A stretch of DNA of 64,000 bases. It comes from Pinus tabuliformis (lineage: Eukaryota > Streptophyta > Pinopsida > Pinales > Pinaceae). The position numbers and the translations under genes are program-made. The DNA lies in contig CM062815.1 in assembly GCA_031772625.1 (NCBI GenBank), positions 608,733,918 to 608,797,917 on the forward strand. Direction: 5' to 3'. The notes under the pieces are model-generated. The model ran no database searches. It was not told the origin of the DNA and worked only from the letters and a program-made list of their open reading frames with translations. Shown here piece by piece: positions 47,538 to 59,740 of this stretch; position 1 is the first letter of the stretch, and each line of letters starts with the position of its first letter.

Positions 47538-49260
47538 CGACTAGGTTGTTTGTTTATCTTCCTTGTTGTTTATTTTATAAACTTACAGACGGAGCCTGAA
47601 GTCGAGCCAGATAGTTTTTGAACTGCATTTTCTATGCAAATGCAAAGTAGATAAATGCCACTTCAGTCAATCTCCGGGATTTGTTTATGAATTAAACAAC
47701 TGATTTACAAACTCTCTAATTTCCCTCGTGGTAGCTCTTTGAACCTCCTTAGATCTACCCTTGTTGTTGATTTACTGATTACCATTTGCTCGGCCAAAAC
47801 CCCCGAACTGAACTGCAAACTGTAACCCGGAACCCAAGCAAAGTCTCGTCTTTGGCCCATCGCAGGCTCTGTTCTGTGAATCTAAAATTTAGCGCACTTC
47901 CCGAGTGTAGTAGGTGCGTTGCATTTCAAGTTCACTGTGTTACAAGTGCGCTGATCAGACTAGGCATTGTTCCTCAGTTTTCGTTTCTGTGTTCATTCTT
48001 TTCAGTTCTATTCATGAGTTTTGTTGTTTGTAATCAGTATATCTCTATTTGAAACCCCTTTCCTTGCTAATATTCCGCCTCCATTGTACAAAATAACTGT
48101 AAATGTTTTTGTGTATTTGTTGAGTCATTTTCAGTTCTCCTTTGCAAAAAGTAACGTAATTGTACTGTCGTTTCTTGATTTGAAAGTGTCGCAAGTGTCA
48201 TTTTCAGTCATAAGAGAAAGTCTGGTTGCTCTTGATAGTCGATTACCCTGTTACTATTGTATTTGGTCTGAATTTGTAGTTTTTCTAGTGTCGAAAGCAA
48301 GTATTCATTTCCGAATCGTAAAGTGTTGTGATTGTCTTCATTTTTGATCTTGAATAGAAACTTGTTAGTAATTGTCACTTGAAAAGTAATTCAGATTTGT
48401 GCATTAGATTTCTTTTTATCATTCACATACTAAGAAAGCCGAAAACAAATACATACATGTGCATTTGCATTTAGACTGTTTGATTGGTTTGATTTAGGAC
48501 AGTGCATATAGTGTGTGCTCTTTGCTATTTGTGAAAGAATACTGTCTCTCTTTCCTTAGTAGCTAGGATTTTCATTGCACAAAGAAAATAAAAGAGTGTT
48601 TATCATCTTAGATTGCATTTTAGGAATTGTACATCTACATCTCGTGGTGAACCTGAAAGGCAAATTTCTTAAACAAGATCAACTATAAAATAAATTTAAT
48701 GAATCTAACAACACTTTGAAACCTAACGCACAACATCTAGAAGTCTAGGCTAGAGACGTATTCCGGCGTCGTAAAGCCTAGTAACTGTTGTTCTCACTGA
48801 TGGTTGGGTGATTCCTCCACTTTGAGACAATAAGTGCCTGTACGAACTTGTGCTCCCACGTACCGTCGAGTATATCTTGGGAGACCACAATAGGCTTAAT
48901 CCTTTATCCATAGGAAGCCGTTTCTGCCGCCCTATCGATCACAATGCACTGAACACAACATTCGGGAAGATTGACTACCATACCGTAAAAAGTATTCTGC
49001 AGTTTTGCGATTGGTTTGGTAATCTCTCTACCTAGATTTCTAGAGCAGTCCCTTTCATTCCTTTTCAGACTCCTTAACGAAAAAGGTCCATCTGAGCACT
49101 TGTCACTTCAGGCTCATTAAAAATCGAAGGCGACTAGAGTCATCTTTTGTTTTTTCTCGACTCTTTAAAATTGAAAAAACAAGTTGTGTCAAAGCGTCTA
49201 AAATTTATTTTAAACGGAATAATCATCACCCTTTCCTACGTTGATCTTAGGTTGAGAAAA
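47538..49260 (+). other. Leader of element B
   Basis: Matches the leader of A. It contains the conserved 61-codon small frame at 48850-49035 and motif copies at 49068, 49110 and 49158 just before gag. No other gene seen. Confidence 0.65.
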
Positions 49261-50807
49261 TGGAATCCACCAACCAAGGAATTCCCCTTGGAGGAAATCC
49301 TAGTCCCTTCTCCTCTTGGGGAGATGTTGGTGCACCCCATATGGCGACATTGTCGCTTCCAGGACTGACAATCGGCTTGCCCGTATGGCTCTTCTCAACC
49401 TCTATCGTTCAGAACACTGCAATTCCTCAACAATCGAATCATCAACTAGACGAATCCAGAGTTACTCCCCAACCTTCTACTTCCTCCAATTCTTCCTCTC
49501 CTCCTTCTTCTTTTCTTGATGGGGCTGGTAGAGCCAAAAATCAAGTACCTGAGAAGAAGAAGGAAAAGAAGAGGAAAGAGAAGAAGAAGAAGGAGCGTCA
49601 CCTAGCGAAAATCCACACGCTGCACCGACCAGGCCTAAGTCGCTATGTGTCATTTGCAAAGGAGACCACTATCATTGAGATTGTCCCTGCATCCCTCAGA
49701 TCTTGAGGGACTGGTCTCCTCGTTTGCACAACCTAGTGTTGTCAACCTCTGATGATCATGTTGAAAACACACCATCAACTAGTGAAAGTGAAGCCCCAGG
49801 ACAAAAAGGAAAATATAGATTTCCTTGTAAACTGTGCGAAGGCGATCATACCGTCCACCATTGTCCCTTCTTAGATGAGGCTAAAAGTGTTTTGGACAAA
49901 CGTTCAGTTTCACCGTTACGACTTCCTCCTGGATATAAAAAAACTCTTGCCAAGTCCGTCACTAGTTGAAAATCTGGCTGACCCGCCGAGGTGGTCAGTC
50001 GAAGTGTCTATCACTGAAGACAAACCATCTGAACCTATACCAGACAAAAGTCAAAGGGTTGAGACGACAGTTGACCCGGTCTTGCCTTCAGAGGTTCCAT
50101 CTTCAGATGATACAGTCACAGAAGAGAATAAGGATGACACCGTCCAAATTCTTTTGGTAAGCACAGACTCCGATGAACATGGGGGCAATTTACCCATTCC
50201 TTTACCGCAGGAAGGAATTTCGTCAGATTCGTACCCAGCCATCTATTCAGTCCCACCTCCAAGCAACCTAGTTGTTTCCTTCGACTGGACTCAACTAGGC
50301 AGACCCCGTTTACTGGCTAGTGTACCATTCCGAATTATTGCTCAAATATATAGAATGGTTATGGCTGGTACCATCATAGATGAAGGGGCTTTTGTGAGTA
50401 TCCTTTCCTCGACTGCTTGGAAAGCGCTTGGTTCGCCATCGCTTTTGTTTGAGATGAGAAATCTAACAGGCTTTGACAAAGGAACCAGTCGGCCGTTAGG
50501 GATCCTTCCCAATGTGCCCATAACATTGAGAGGGAAAATCGTTCATATGAACATTATGGTAGTCCAAGGACCCCTGGATTATAATCTACTCCTTGGACGA
50601 GACTATATTTATTGCATGGGAGCCATTGTCTCATCACTCTTTAGAGTAATGTGTTTTCTGCATGAAGGAAGAGTGGTCAAGCTCGTAGACCAGCTTCCAT
50701 TTCCCGGATCACACAGAGCAAATAGTCATATGCCATCCCTGAATGGTATTTTCAAACAAGGAATGTCTCATCAATCTCCAATCCGTCCACCTGATGAGCG
50801 CGAGTGA
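49260..50807 (+). mobile_element. Gag and protease region of element B
   Basis: Gag begins MESTNQGIPLGG at 49260, with a Ser/Pro-rich part and a long Lys/Glu run (EKKKEKKRKEKKKK) near 49560. A CCHC knuckle CKLCEGDHTVHHC lies at 49829-49867. The retropepsin part has the active-site strand TIIDEGAFVSIL near 50374 and the block LDYNLLLGRDYIYCM near 50575, as in A. Compared with A the gag is much shorter and lacks the core PWWPVIP... block. The region has a few breaks. No reverse transcriptase follows. Confidence 0.8.
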
Positions 50808-53246
50808 TTCAGAGGACATGACTGAAACCCAGGGGGCATGCACCCTGGTCTGCTTCGGCAGGAAAACTTCGGGTATAGGGTAGGTTTCCGCGAGAGATAT
50901 ATGACTAGTCTGTACTCCTGTCCGTGATTGGAAAAGGGGGTTAGACTGGAATAAGATTCCCTCGTCAAAGTTATGTGAGTGGATTGTCTCACCTTTGTCT
51001 GTTTCGGTAGACATCCCCGAAGAAGTGTTTTGCTTGCGCTGTGAATAGAACAATATCTGGTAACCTGAAAGAGGTAGACATTTCCTGATAAAACAAATGT
51101 TTTGTTGGAGATTTGAAAGGTGACCTTGAAACTCTGTTTTATACCTGGAGGCATGCAAACCTTTTGGTGTGCAAGCGAAGAAAGACTATTTATTTTTTAA
51201 ATTTGTAGGTCCTCTAACCCTTTAAACTCGTAGGGTTGGTCGTTTCCTAACTTGCATAAAGAAAGGATGTGGGGAAAAACTCTAAAAATTGTCGTTTTCA
51301 TATATGAGACATTCTTATTATACAACTGGATTAATTGAGCAGTTTTAGCACATAGTTCAAGTTCGTTAAAAAATAAACATAAGTCATGAGCAAATGTTTC
51401 TCCCCGCATTTAAGCTCATTGAAAAATGAACTATTTCTCGGTAAATAACCATCGTGAATGTAGTACTTCAGCCTTTAAAGCCTTGGTCGTGTTCTCATCA
51501 TCACCTCCACTCTGTATTGGCCGATCATTCACCTCCATTTGATTGTTTACCCCTTTTGAGGAACAGCTGCGAAGAGTGATCCCACTAGCCATCCTTGTAA
51601 CACTGCGATGATTGGAAAACTCCAAACCTTACCTAGAATTAGCTGCTACCCAATTTTATCACTCGTTCCTCAAAAAACGAGTCTTCTTTAAGCTCTTTTC
51701 AACTGACTCGTAAAATATGAAAATGTTGTCGAGCCATTGGCCTCTCCAGCTCGTTAAAGGGACTGGAAGTTCTATCCCTCCTTTATATTTTAATCTTTTT
51801 GGACCTGAGGGATTATTACACAAAAAGATCGAGCGCTTGTTTTGTTCGGCTCGTTAAAAGTATCGAAAATTCATCCCTTATGTATTGTTTTATACTTTTT
51901 CGGACTTAAGGGATTAGATGACGAAAAAGGATTTTTGGAGTTTCCTTTACGTCCCTTTTCAGACTCTCTAAAATTGAAAAGGACCGAGTTATCTTTGTCG
52001 TTAAACTCGTTAAAACTTAATAGCGACAAACTTGTCCATAGCAGACAAGAACGAGTTTCACTATCGCTAGGCTCGTTAAAACATAGCGATGGGTTTTCCC
52101 GAAGGGAAAATTATCGAACAAGCATATGTTATCATCCTCAAGCTTGACAAAAATAAAGAGGTACTGGTCAGCAATGACTGGGGAAAAATTGGGAAGAAAA
52201 CTTGAAGAAACTTTATTGGTAGCAAGTCGCTCTTGAACATGACACTTTCACTCCGCATCCAAGTCGGGTTGGGTTGTTTAATTCACTGGTCACATAACCA
52301 TGGTCCCATCACACCATCCACATTTTGGGTTAATGCTACCAATCCATCACGTCAGTGTCGCCGATATGTTCAAAAGAAGTCACCTAGAGAATTCACCTGT
52401 GTCTCACCCGCTACAATGCATTTACGCTCCATTCTTTCATGACTGCCACCCTGAACCTTATATCACCAGATCGTTTTCACCTCCATTAAAATCATTTGCT
52501 CTGTTCCATGACATTGATGTGGGATTCATTAAGGCCCTCCTATGACGAATCGCTTCTTGTCGACATCAGCTCATTATCCAAGAAGTCGATCTAGGAACAC
52601 CCCGTTTAGTACTTTGAAGCTTGCATGCCTCAATGGCAAGTTTCTCACTTCCGGCGACAGGTTTACATCAATTGCCTTCAACCGAAATATTTTGCATGGT
52701 GTTCGACGCCAAGTCCTTTATTCACACCACGTGAATTGTACTGCAGTACCTTGAAGGTCATTATCATTATCGGTGATTCCTCTCATGCCTGTTAATAGCT
52801 TACATCATTGGCTGGTAATTAGGTGATGTCTTTCCATGTTCGACTCCAGAACATCTCTCACATGGATAGACTTGTACTTCGAGTGAAGATCGAACGAGAT
52901 TGAAGATCCCAGATCTAGTTTCATCCATCTGGGCTACGATATATATTCAGGGAAATAAAGACATCAAATGTACATCATTGTTGCACAAATAATCATCCAA
53001 TCAAAGGGATGATGACTCTACCAGAATCATCAATCTACACTCAGACGATTTTCTGTCCTATGTACATGAAAATGAATAATTTATAAAGTTGAGCATGGGA
53101 ATGCCCACCTCAGCTAGATCATGAAAATATTATGAAGATAATGTATTGTATTGTATCTTATTACAGGTCTCCTCCCAGCTTGAAATAACTTCAGATCCTC
53201 ATAATAAAGCATTTCACCCGACATCAAAAGATTAACGACCTCATGC
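50808..53246 (+). other. 3' non-coding domain of element B
   Basis: 51300-52960 matches 1-1650 (minus) of element A. Four small frames of equal length are kept in both (51842-52147, 52233-52442, 52300-52545, 52542-52754). The last two overlap by ATGA in both elements. Motif copies GCTCGTTAAA occur at 51749, 51849, 52005 and 52071, and GACTCTCTAAAATTGAAAAG at 51962. 50808-51190 has no counterpart seen in A. Confidence 0.7.
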
Positions 53247-53259
53247 TTTAGGGGGCAAT

Positions 53260-54297
53260 TGTTATAGACAGTTTTGGGAACTGCAACCCCAAGCATAAAA
53301 TATCCATAAACCAAGGGCTCCTAAGTCCCTAAAAGTGTTTTTCTAACCCCTAAAGGAACAAGGTCAACTGATTACAGCTTCTCCCAGAAGTTCTCCATGA
53401 AAAATTGCTCAGAACTGGTCAAAACAGGATCATTTCAGCTGCTCCATAGGCAAAGTGCGTTGCCTCTCACCTAAGTACACTCTGTGAGTGCATTTCATTT
53501 CAGAAAGCCCTTCTATGGGGTGCGATGGGCGAGAAGTGACAAATGGCAGTGTCAATCCGCGAGGTGGAGAGGCATGGAATCTTCCAGAAACTTCTCCTGT
53601 GACACTTGCCTCTCTGAATTCGACCAAGGATGAGTAAGAGACCATCAATCTCCAAGTGGAAGCAAGAACTATCAGAGGGAAGACACTAATCAAATCACAA
53701 GCTAACTCATCTCCCTTATAGATATCTATATATGGATCCCTCATCCCAGAGATCCAGAGGCTGGAATTTTGCATCTTGTAAGGAATTGCTGTTGGTTTCT
53801 TGAGACAACATCATAGTGTTGGGTGATCTAAGGTTTGTATGAGGTGAAGAAGGGCTTACTTGCTGAGAGGATAATGTTGGGTCAGAACAACTGGTTGTAA
53901 CTCCCTTGGCTCTTTCTTGATTATCAATAAAAGCTATTCAAGTTTTCCTCCATACTCTTGTGTCATTTATGTTTTATGCATTTGTATGGTCAATTTACAT
54001 CTGATTCTAGATTGTTTATGATTATAGATCCATGTTCTTGTATAGTGTTATGCTACTTTGATCCTACAGGTACTCTGTGAAGCTGGGCGTACAAGGAAGT
54101 AAGTAGCGAAGGACTATCAGGAGAGAGAGGAATCGAAATAGGAGATAAGCGCAAGACAGAGGTTGGTCTCGTTTGTTCTTCTCTCATCTATAGTTCATAA
54201 AGGAAAAACGAAAGTAGCTTTACTTTGTTTGTTTCTAAGGTAGCTACCACACCTTAGTGGGATAAGCAGTTCTGTGTAGACACTTTTCCCTGTAACA
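53260..54297 (+). repeat. 3' LTR of element B
   Basis: 1038 bp, same length as the 5' copy. The purine array resumes immediately after its last base. Confidence 0.92.
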
Positions 54298-55172
54298 GGG
54301 GGAAAGAATGACGATGTGGGGAGAGAGAGAGAAGAAGGAGACGGTGGTAGAGAGGGAGAAAGCGAGGGAAGGTTGAAGGGAGTGAATAAGGGATAAGAAA
54401 ATAAAGAGGGAGAGAGTCGGTGGAGAGGGGAGAGAGAGAGAGAGAGAGATGTCAAAAGGGAGGGGGAAAGAGAGAGAGCTTGATAGAGGGAATAGTTGTT
54501 GAGAGAGAGAGAGAGAGAATTAGAGAAGGGGAGTGAGGGATTAGTGGAGGAGAGGGGAAGAGAGGGATAAAGAGAGAATGAGGGAGGATGTAAAGGGGAA
54601 TAGATGGAGAGAGAGGGAGAAGGAGAGAGGGAGAGAGGGATAGAGAGGAGTGATGGAGGGAGAGGGAGAGAAAGAGAGGGAGGGAAGGATGGAGAAGGGG
54701 AGAAAAAGAGAGAGAGAGAGAGGGAGAGGGAATGAGGAAGGGAAGAAATGGGAGGGAGGGAGAGAGAGAGAGAGAATCATAGGAGAGGTATGTAGAGGGA
54801 GGAATAGAAAAATAGGGGCTAGGGATGGAACATGTGAGAGAGAGGAAGAGAGAGAGAGTGGGGCAAGGGAGAATTAAAATGGGAGAGAGACAAGTAGGGA
54901 GGGAGAGGAAGAGGAATTGAGAGAGAGGATGAGGGGGTGAGAGCGGGAGAAATGGTAGTAAATAGGGAGACATACAATGTGTGTGAGAAGAAAAATGAGG
55001 GAGACAGGTAGAGAGGAAAGGATGGACTGGGAGAGTTTTTGGGGGAGAAAAATATGGAAGGGGAGAGTGAAGGGGAGGGTAGGAGAGGGACAAAGAGAAA
55101 GAGAGGGAGATGGAGGGAGGGAGGGAGTGAGGGAGGAATATATAAGGAACGATGGAGGGAGAATCAAGGGTG
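54298..55172 (+). repeat. Polypurine array, right part, 0.87 kb
   Basis: Same composition as 43078-46477 (GAGAGAG, GGGAGGG, GGAAGG). The opposite-strand frame of 213 codons is a composition artefact. Confidence 0.95.
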
Positions 55173-55869
55173 TGTAGAAAGGGTGCATAAATGAGGAGCT
55201 AGAAAGGCACTAAATTTGGAAGAGTAATGGATTATCCTATAACATCCCAACCATAACAACACATATGAGAGATCCTCTCTACATTTAAAAATTTCACCAT
55301 TGGTGGGAGAAGAGAAAAGAATGGATAACCATGAAGGAACATGACTGCATGAGGCTGAAAACATATTCTCATTACAATATGGGGGAGTTCCCATATGGGA
55401 AAGGAACTAAAAACTAGAGTTCATAATGTGTCACACCAGGACAAAACTATACTAACAACGACTCTAGCATCATCAACATGGGAAAATATGACCACTAGGA
55501 GTAAACTACACTAAAAAGGAATATAGAGCTACCAACATGAGAAAATATAATCACTAGGAGAAAGCTAGACTAACGAAGACTCTAGAGAAATCAAGATGAG
55601 CAGAGATAATGTCAGCCTTATTATGTGGAGGAGGGATCCTCAATTGATGAGGGCGTAAATGTAAGGTTAAGTGATAACATGTGGAGAGATAATTGTATTA
55701 AAGCACCTATCACATCGACAAATCCTCATTAAAATTGACATGTGCGAGCAATTTGATAATGAATATAAACATATTTTTTTATTTGTAAGTTAATTTTGCA
55801 TTACCTCAAATTTTTAAAATACATCATCCCAGTCAACACATTTCATACATTTATCATTCTTAATCTACC
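55173..55869. other. Spacer with three ~59-bp tandem units (55443-55610)
   Basis: Units start AAACTATACTAACAACGACTC, AAACTACACTAAAAAGGAATA and AAAGCTAGACTAACGAAGACT at 55443, 55503 and 55561; each contains AACATG.GAAAATAT..CACTAGGAG or a variant. No gene seen in the rest. Confidence 0.6.
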
Positions 55870-56930
55870 ACAATAATTAGAATTTAGATAGGAACGCAAC
55901 AAATAACATATATAACCATAAATACAAAGATGTAGCAAAAATAACACTTCATTTCCTTAATATCAAATATTGAAATATGCTTACAAATAGAATGGAAATA
56001 AGACTAGCTCGGGTGATCGTAGCTTATCTCTGAGAAGATATGTGGTGGTTACATGCCTTTAAACCATGTTACAATGAGGCTCAAGTGCCTCTTTAGTATT
56101 GAAAAACATGAGAAAACACTAAACAACCAAAACCCTAACCCGAGGAGATGAAAAACCAAGAGTTTATGGGCCCCGTTGGGGTTGGTCGGGAAACCAACTT
56201 CATGGGGTCATAACTTGGTCATATTACCTTCATTTGGCATGTACGATACCTTGTTGAAAATTTCTCTGTGAGTACTATAAGTTTTGCTATAGGCCCTTGC
56301 CTATGGTTATGGGCCTACAATGGACCTCAAAAAGACATCGTTTAAGGGGTCAAAACTGCTCCGGAAGTTCTGGACTCGAAAAACTACTAAAAGTAGTAAA
56401 TGCTGAAACAGACAAGGAAATAGTTGAAACCGACTAGAGGTCTAGATGTAATAGGTGGCCACCCGATATCTACTTAGATTATTCCTCCCCCCTTACGAAG
56501 CAATGGTCCCCATTGCATGGAGAGCCTCGATGAGGTGAGTAAATTTTTGTTGAACCTGGTCCCTAGTAAGCCACTTGCCTTGGTGCAGGATTTGGCTAGC
56601 TTTGACAACCTGATATAGTTGGATCTTCTGTTGGCGACTGGTCTTGACCTGTGTGTTCATAATTCAATCATTTATGGTATTTTCCAAATAGTATGGATTT
56701 AACTCTGTTAGTGTGAGATGTTCTATAATGTATGATGTGTCCAGTAATGGTGGGAAGTATGGTTGAAGGCGGTCAACATTGAAGACTGGGTGTAGACCAA
56801 GGAATCGAGGAATGCTGAGCTCAAAAGAATTGTCTCCCACAACCTTGGTAATGGTGCAAGGTCCATATCGGAGTGTTCTGAGCTTCCGATGGGCTTCAAT
56901 AAGGTGTTCAAGTCACAATATACTGCTATT
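55870..56930 (-). mobile_element. Element E: 3' end of a chromovirus-like element (integrase end, PPT, LTR)
   Basis: On the minus strand, 56920-56520 encodes the C-terminal end of a Ty3/gypsy integrase: LRTLRYGPCTITKVVGDN, then FLGLHPVFNVDRLQPYFPPL. The polypurine tract AAGGGGGGAGGAAT (56494-56481) follows, then an LTR of about 600 bp (56478-55870). The LTR is of the same family as that of element D at 24505-25115, but the two fragments lie in an order that excludes one simple element. Broken fossil. Confidence 0.72.
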
Positions 56931-57484
56931 TAATAAAAGTAGAATAATAACTGTATCAACATGAACTCTTCAAAAAAGCTAACATCTCTCAAAATATCTT
57001 CATTGGAACCTGAACCTAGGACTGTGACATTATCAAAATTTTCATTCAACAAATGACTTAACTGCAAATATTGAACATATTATACATTTTTGTTAGATTA
57101 TATTAGAAAAAAATAACAAAATGTATGTGAATCAAAATTAACAAATACATTACAAATTACATTAAAATATTAACCCTGACCATTGACACATACCAATCCC
57201 ACACCCTCTTCTTCATAAACAATTAAGTCTTTCCAACCATTACGACAATCCTTTGCATATGCTTTAAGCTCCTCAGTATTCATATTATCTATCTCCTCAT
57301 CTGTTTTATATATAAAATTAGCACGTGCATTAGCTCATACACTTTGCCAATTTAGATCGATATCAATTCTGGTCAATGCACTCTGTATGTTGTCTATAAT
57401 GGCATCCCTTCCTTCTCGACTAATTTGAGAAGTGGCATCCATCTCTGACCACAAAGTTACTAGAGAGGAGGTTGGCGTACCAAA

Positions 57485-57945
57485 TGTTAGAAATTTATAT
57501 ATTACAGAGCAATGGAACACATAACATATTGCATAAATATAAACATAGAAAATGCATAAAACAAGAGAGACAAAAATATACGTGGTTCACCATTTTGGGC
57601 TACATCCACGGAGAAACAACTAGTCCTTCTTTTTATATTATCTAGCAAAATAAAGAGATACAACCTACAACATATCCGTTGTAAGTCCCTCTTTGCTCTC
57701 ACACAATCTTCTCTCTCTTTCTTGCTCAGAATACACATATACATAGCCATAATACAATTCCCTCATATATAGTGAGGGTTTGCCTTCTATGGAAAAAACC
57801 CTAAATTAAACATAAATTATACCGTCAAATTTCTGCCTAATGAATGGCCCAGATTAACTACGAAATTACAATGTTTTACAAGGCAATTTTACATCCATTT
57901 TTAGATTCGGGAAAGCTTCCCCCAATCAACCTCCAAGGGGGGACT
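57485..57945 (-). repeat. Solo LTR inside the unknown locus
   Basis: Minus-strand reading begins near TTGGAGGTTGATTGGGGGAAGC and ends ATTTCTAACA at 57485. It contains a TATA box (CTCACTATATATGAGGG) near 57770, a transcript-start-like region (GAGCAAGAAAGAGAGAAG) and the phrase TCCGTGGATGTAGCCC common in plant copia-type LTRs. No internal part adjoins. The right boundary and target duplication are uncertain. Confidence 0.55.
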
Positions 57946-59029
57946 CTAAAGAATCATCGTTTCCCCACTAGGACCCCCTCGTAGAACACGAAATTTGGTG
58001 GCGTTGCTGCCCCATTACAAACTGGGGTCCAATGCGACAATACCTTTGAATAAAGAAGATAATCAGGCTCCACACCCAACACCAAAGGTGGATGAGGGTG
58101 AGGCAATTCAGTATCACGTAATGCTTCCTTACGATTATATAACTGACCTTTCCCATTACCATAATATTCGGATGGAAGGTCATTATAATCAGCTTTCATA
58201 CCCAAAAAAATTTCTAAATAAAATAATTTTGCAAAATAAACTAAAACCTCATCATTCCATCGAAAATTTCCATACATTGCAAGGAACCTATCATACAAAT
58301 GAAAGGTGCTTGAAATATTGCACCTTGAGCATATTTCCTTTTGGCCCTTCTTTGAAATTAAACATATTTTTTCCATCTTCTTTTCTAACCCTTTTATTAA
58401 TCTCGACCCATTTATCAGGACCCATCACTGCTTCCTTTCTATGCCTCATCATAGTTATAAATGAATTCGTGGTTGGCCCAAGCTTCTCATAAACATCAAG
58501 AAATGAGATTAGAGAGTGCCTAACAATTTCTAAGCTTTCTCTACTCTCTGCAAGGAGCTCCAAACTCCCAATATCTTTCCTCAATTTAGAATAATGAGTT
58601 TTTCACTTTTGTAATGTGCATTGTTAGAGGTTTGTCTCCCAAGGAAGCTCATTCAAAATATCAGATGGATAAAAAGTAGTTGGTGTCTAGCCTTCTTCTT
58701 GAACCACCTGACTTCGCTTACATATACTTGGACCAACATTTTCACCCCCTGTATCAATACATAAAATTACCTAAATATAAAAACATGTGAACAAATGTGT
58801 TCATACATGTATGCAATATAGATATGTATAATTTAACAAAATGATGTTGACCACCCAGAGAATGTTGACCACTCTGAGATTGATGACCACCTAGAGAATG
58901 TTGAGCACCTTGAGATTGATGACCACCAGAAGAATGTTGACCATCGTCACGTGACAACACTGTGAGCGAAGCATCTAAAAAAATAGAAAATCAATTTTCA
59001 ATACTTGTGTGTACATACATATGATTCTA

Positions 59030-59031
<2 letters not shown>

Positions 59032-59091
<60 letters not shown>

Positions 59092-59103
59092 TATATATAT
59101 ATA
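59032..59103. repeat. (AT)n microsatellite next to a splice donor
   Basis: About 36 AT repeats starting directly after the exon ending GGTGTATAT when read on the minus strand. Confidence 0.95.
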
Positions 59104-59240
59104 CACCACAATGTGAACGATGGACCTCTCCCGATTCATTTGATATTCTCTTTGATCCACGACGTTGACCTCCCAGTCTAGTAGATGCATGAGACTCTAT
59201 TGATGTTCGCCTCAAAGAATCATGTGGAAAACGCTAATGC

Positions 59241-59740
59241 ATGATATGAATATCTATAGATATATATACATGCATGATATTTAAAAGTTACCTTGTGGAT
59301 TTACAATTACTTTTAAAAATGTTATTTAAAAAGATCAAGAATTCAGAAAATTGTTATAACCCTTGAAGTTACAACATGCATTTAAAAATCTTGAAATTTT
59401 TATTTAAAAATATTAAGAATTCAGAAAATTGAGATAACCCTTGAAGTTACCTCATAAATTTAATTGATTTAACCCTTGAAATCACATCATGTATTTTAAG
59501 ATCTTAAAATTTCTATTTAAAAATATTGAAAGAATTTAGAAAATTAATGTAACAATCCAAAGCTCTTCATTTAAAATATACTCAAGACTAAAAACACAAA
59601 TTTTGAAGCATGCACATTTTAAAAATTAAATACAAAATTTTCTAAAACATGTCAAGTTAATCAAGTTGTGCTTACATAGTGGGGCACACTTGGTATATAA
59701 TTGAAAAAAAAACATGGTCATTAAAATGACACATTGATAA
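59241..59740. other. AT-rich spacer with a short duplication
   Basis: The phrase TTTAAAAA.ATTAAGAATTCAGAAAATTG, with ATAACCCTTGAAGTTAC, recurs two to three times between 59320 and 59480. No gene recognised. Confidence 0.5.

Larger units (their letters stand above)
46478..54297 (+). mobile_element. Element B: non-autonomous relative of A (gag and protease, no RT/INT)
   Basis: 5' LTR 46478-47515 and 3' LTR 53260-54297, each 1038 bp, TGTTATAGACA...TGTAACA. Primer site TGGCGACTCCACTGGGGAG at 47519; polypurine tract AGGGGGCAA before 53260. Flanks are GGGAG and GGGGG, a near match expected in a purine array. Internal order: leader, gag, zinc knuckle, protease, then a 3' non-coding domain shared with A. 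Reverse transcriptase and integrase are absent. The LTRs differ at about 41 of 1038 positions by eye (~4%), so the insertion is fairly young compared with A. It probably moved with enzymes supplied by an A-like element. Confidence 0.92.
56935..59240 (-). pseudogene. Intron-containing locus of unknown family with HQSQ-type repeats
   Basis: Exon-like blocks with good splice signals: ~59230-59105 (SLRRTSIESHASTRLGGQR), 58978-58850 (short repeats QHSLGGHQSQ after a TTTTTTTAG acceptor), ~58580-57950 (RESLEIVRHSLISFLDVYEK, DKWVEINKRVRKEDGKN, then on another frame GMKADYNDLPSEYYGNGKG), 57484-57343 (FGTPTSSLVTLWSEMDATSQ), 57300-57194 (EEIDNMNTEELKAYAKDC) and 57061-56935 (LSHLLNENFDNVTVLGSGS). The last three join in phase across GT...AG introns. 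The large exon changes frame, and a solo LTR lies between two blocks. It ends abruptly at element E. No domain is recognised; it may be a host gene or a DNA-transposon gene. Confidence 0.5.

Noticed and set aside
54195-55188. Minus-strand frames of 213, 104 and 86 codons
   Set aside because: Same composition artefact in the right part of the purine array.
23950-56930. D and E as the two ends of one large minus-strand element
   Set aside because: The 5' part lies to the left of the 3' part on the plus map, the wrong order for a minus-strand element.
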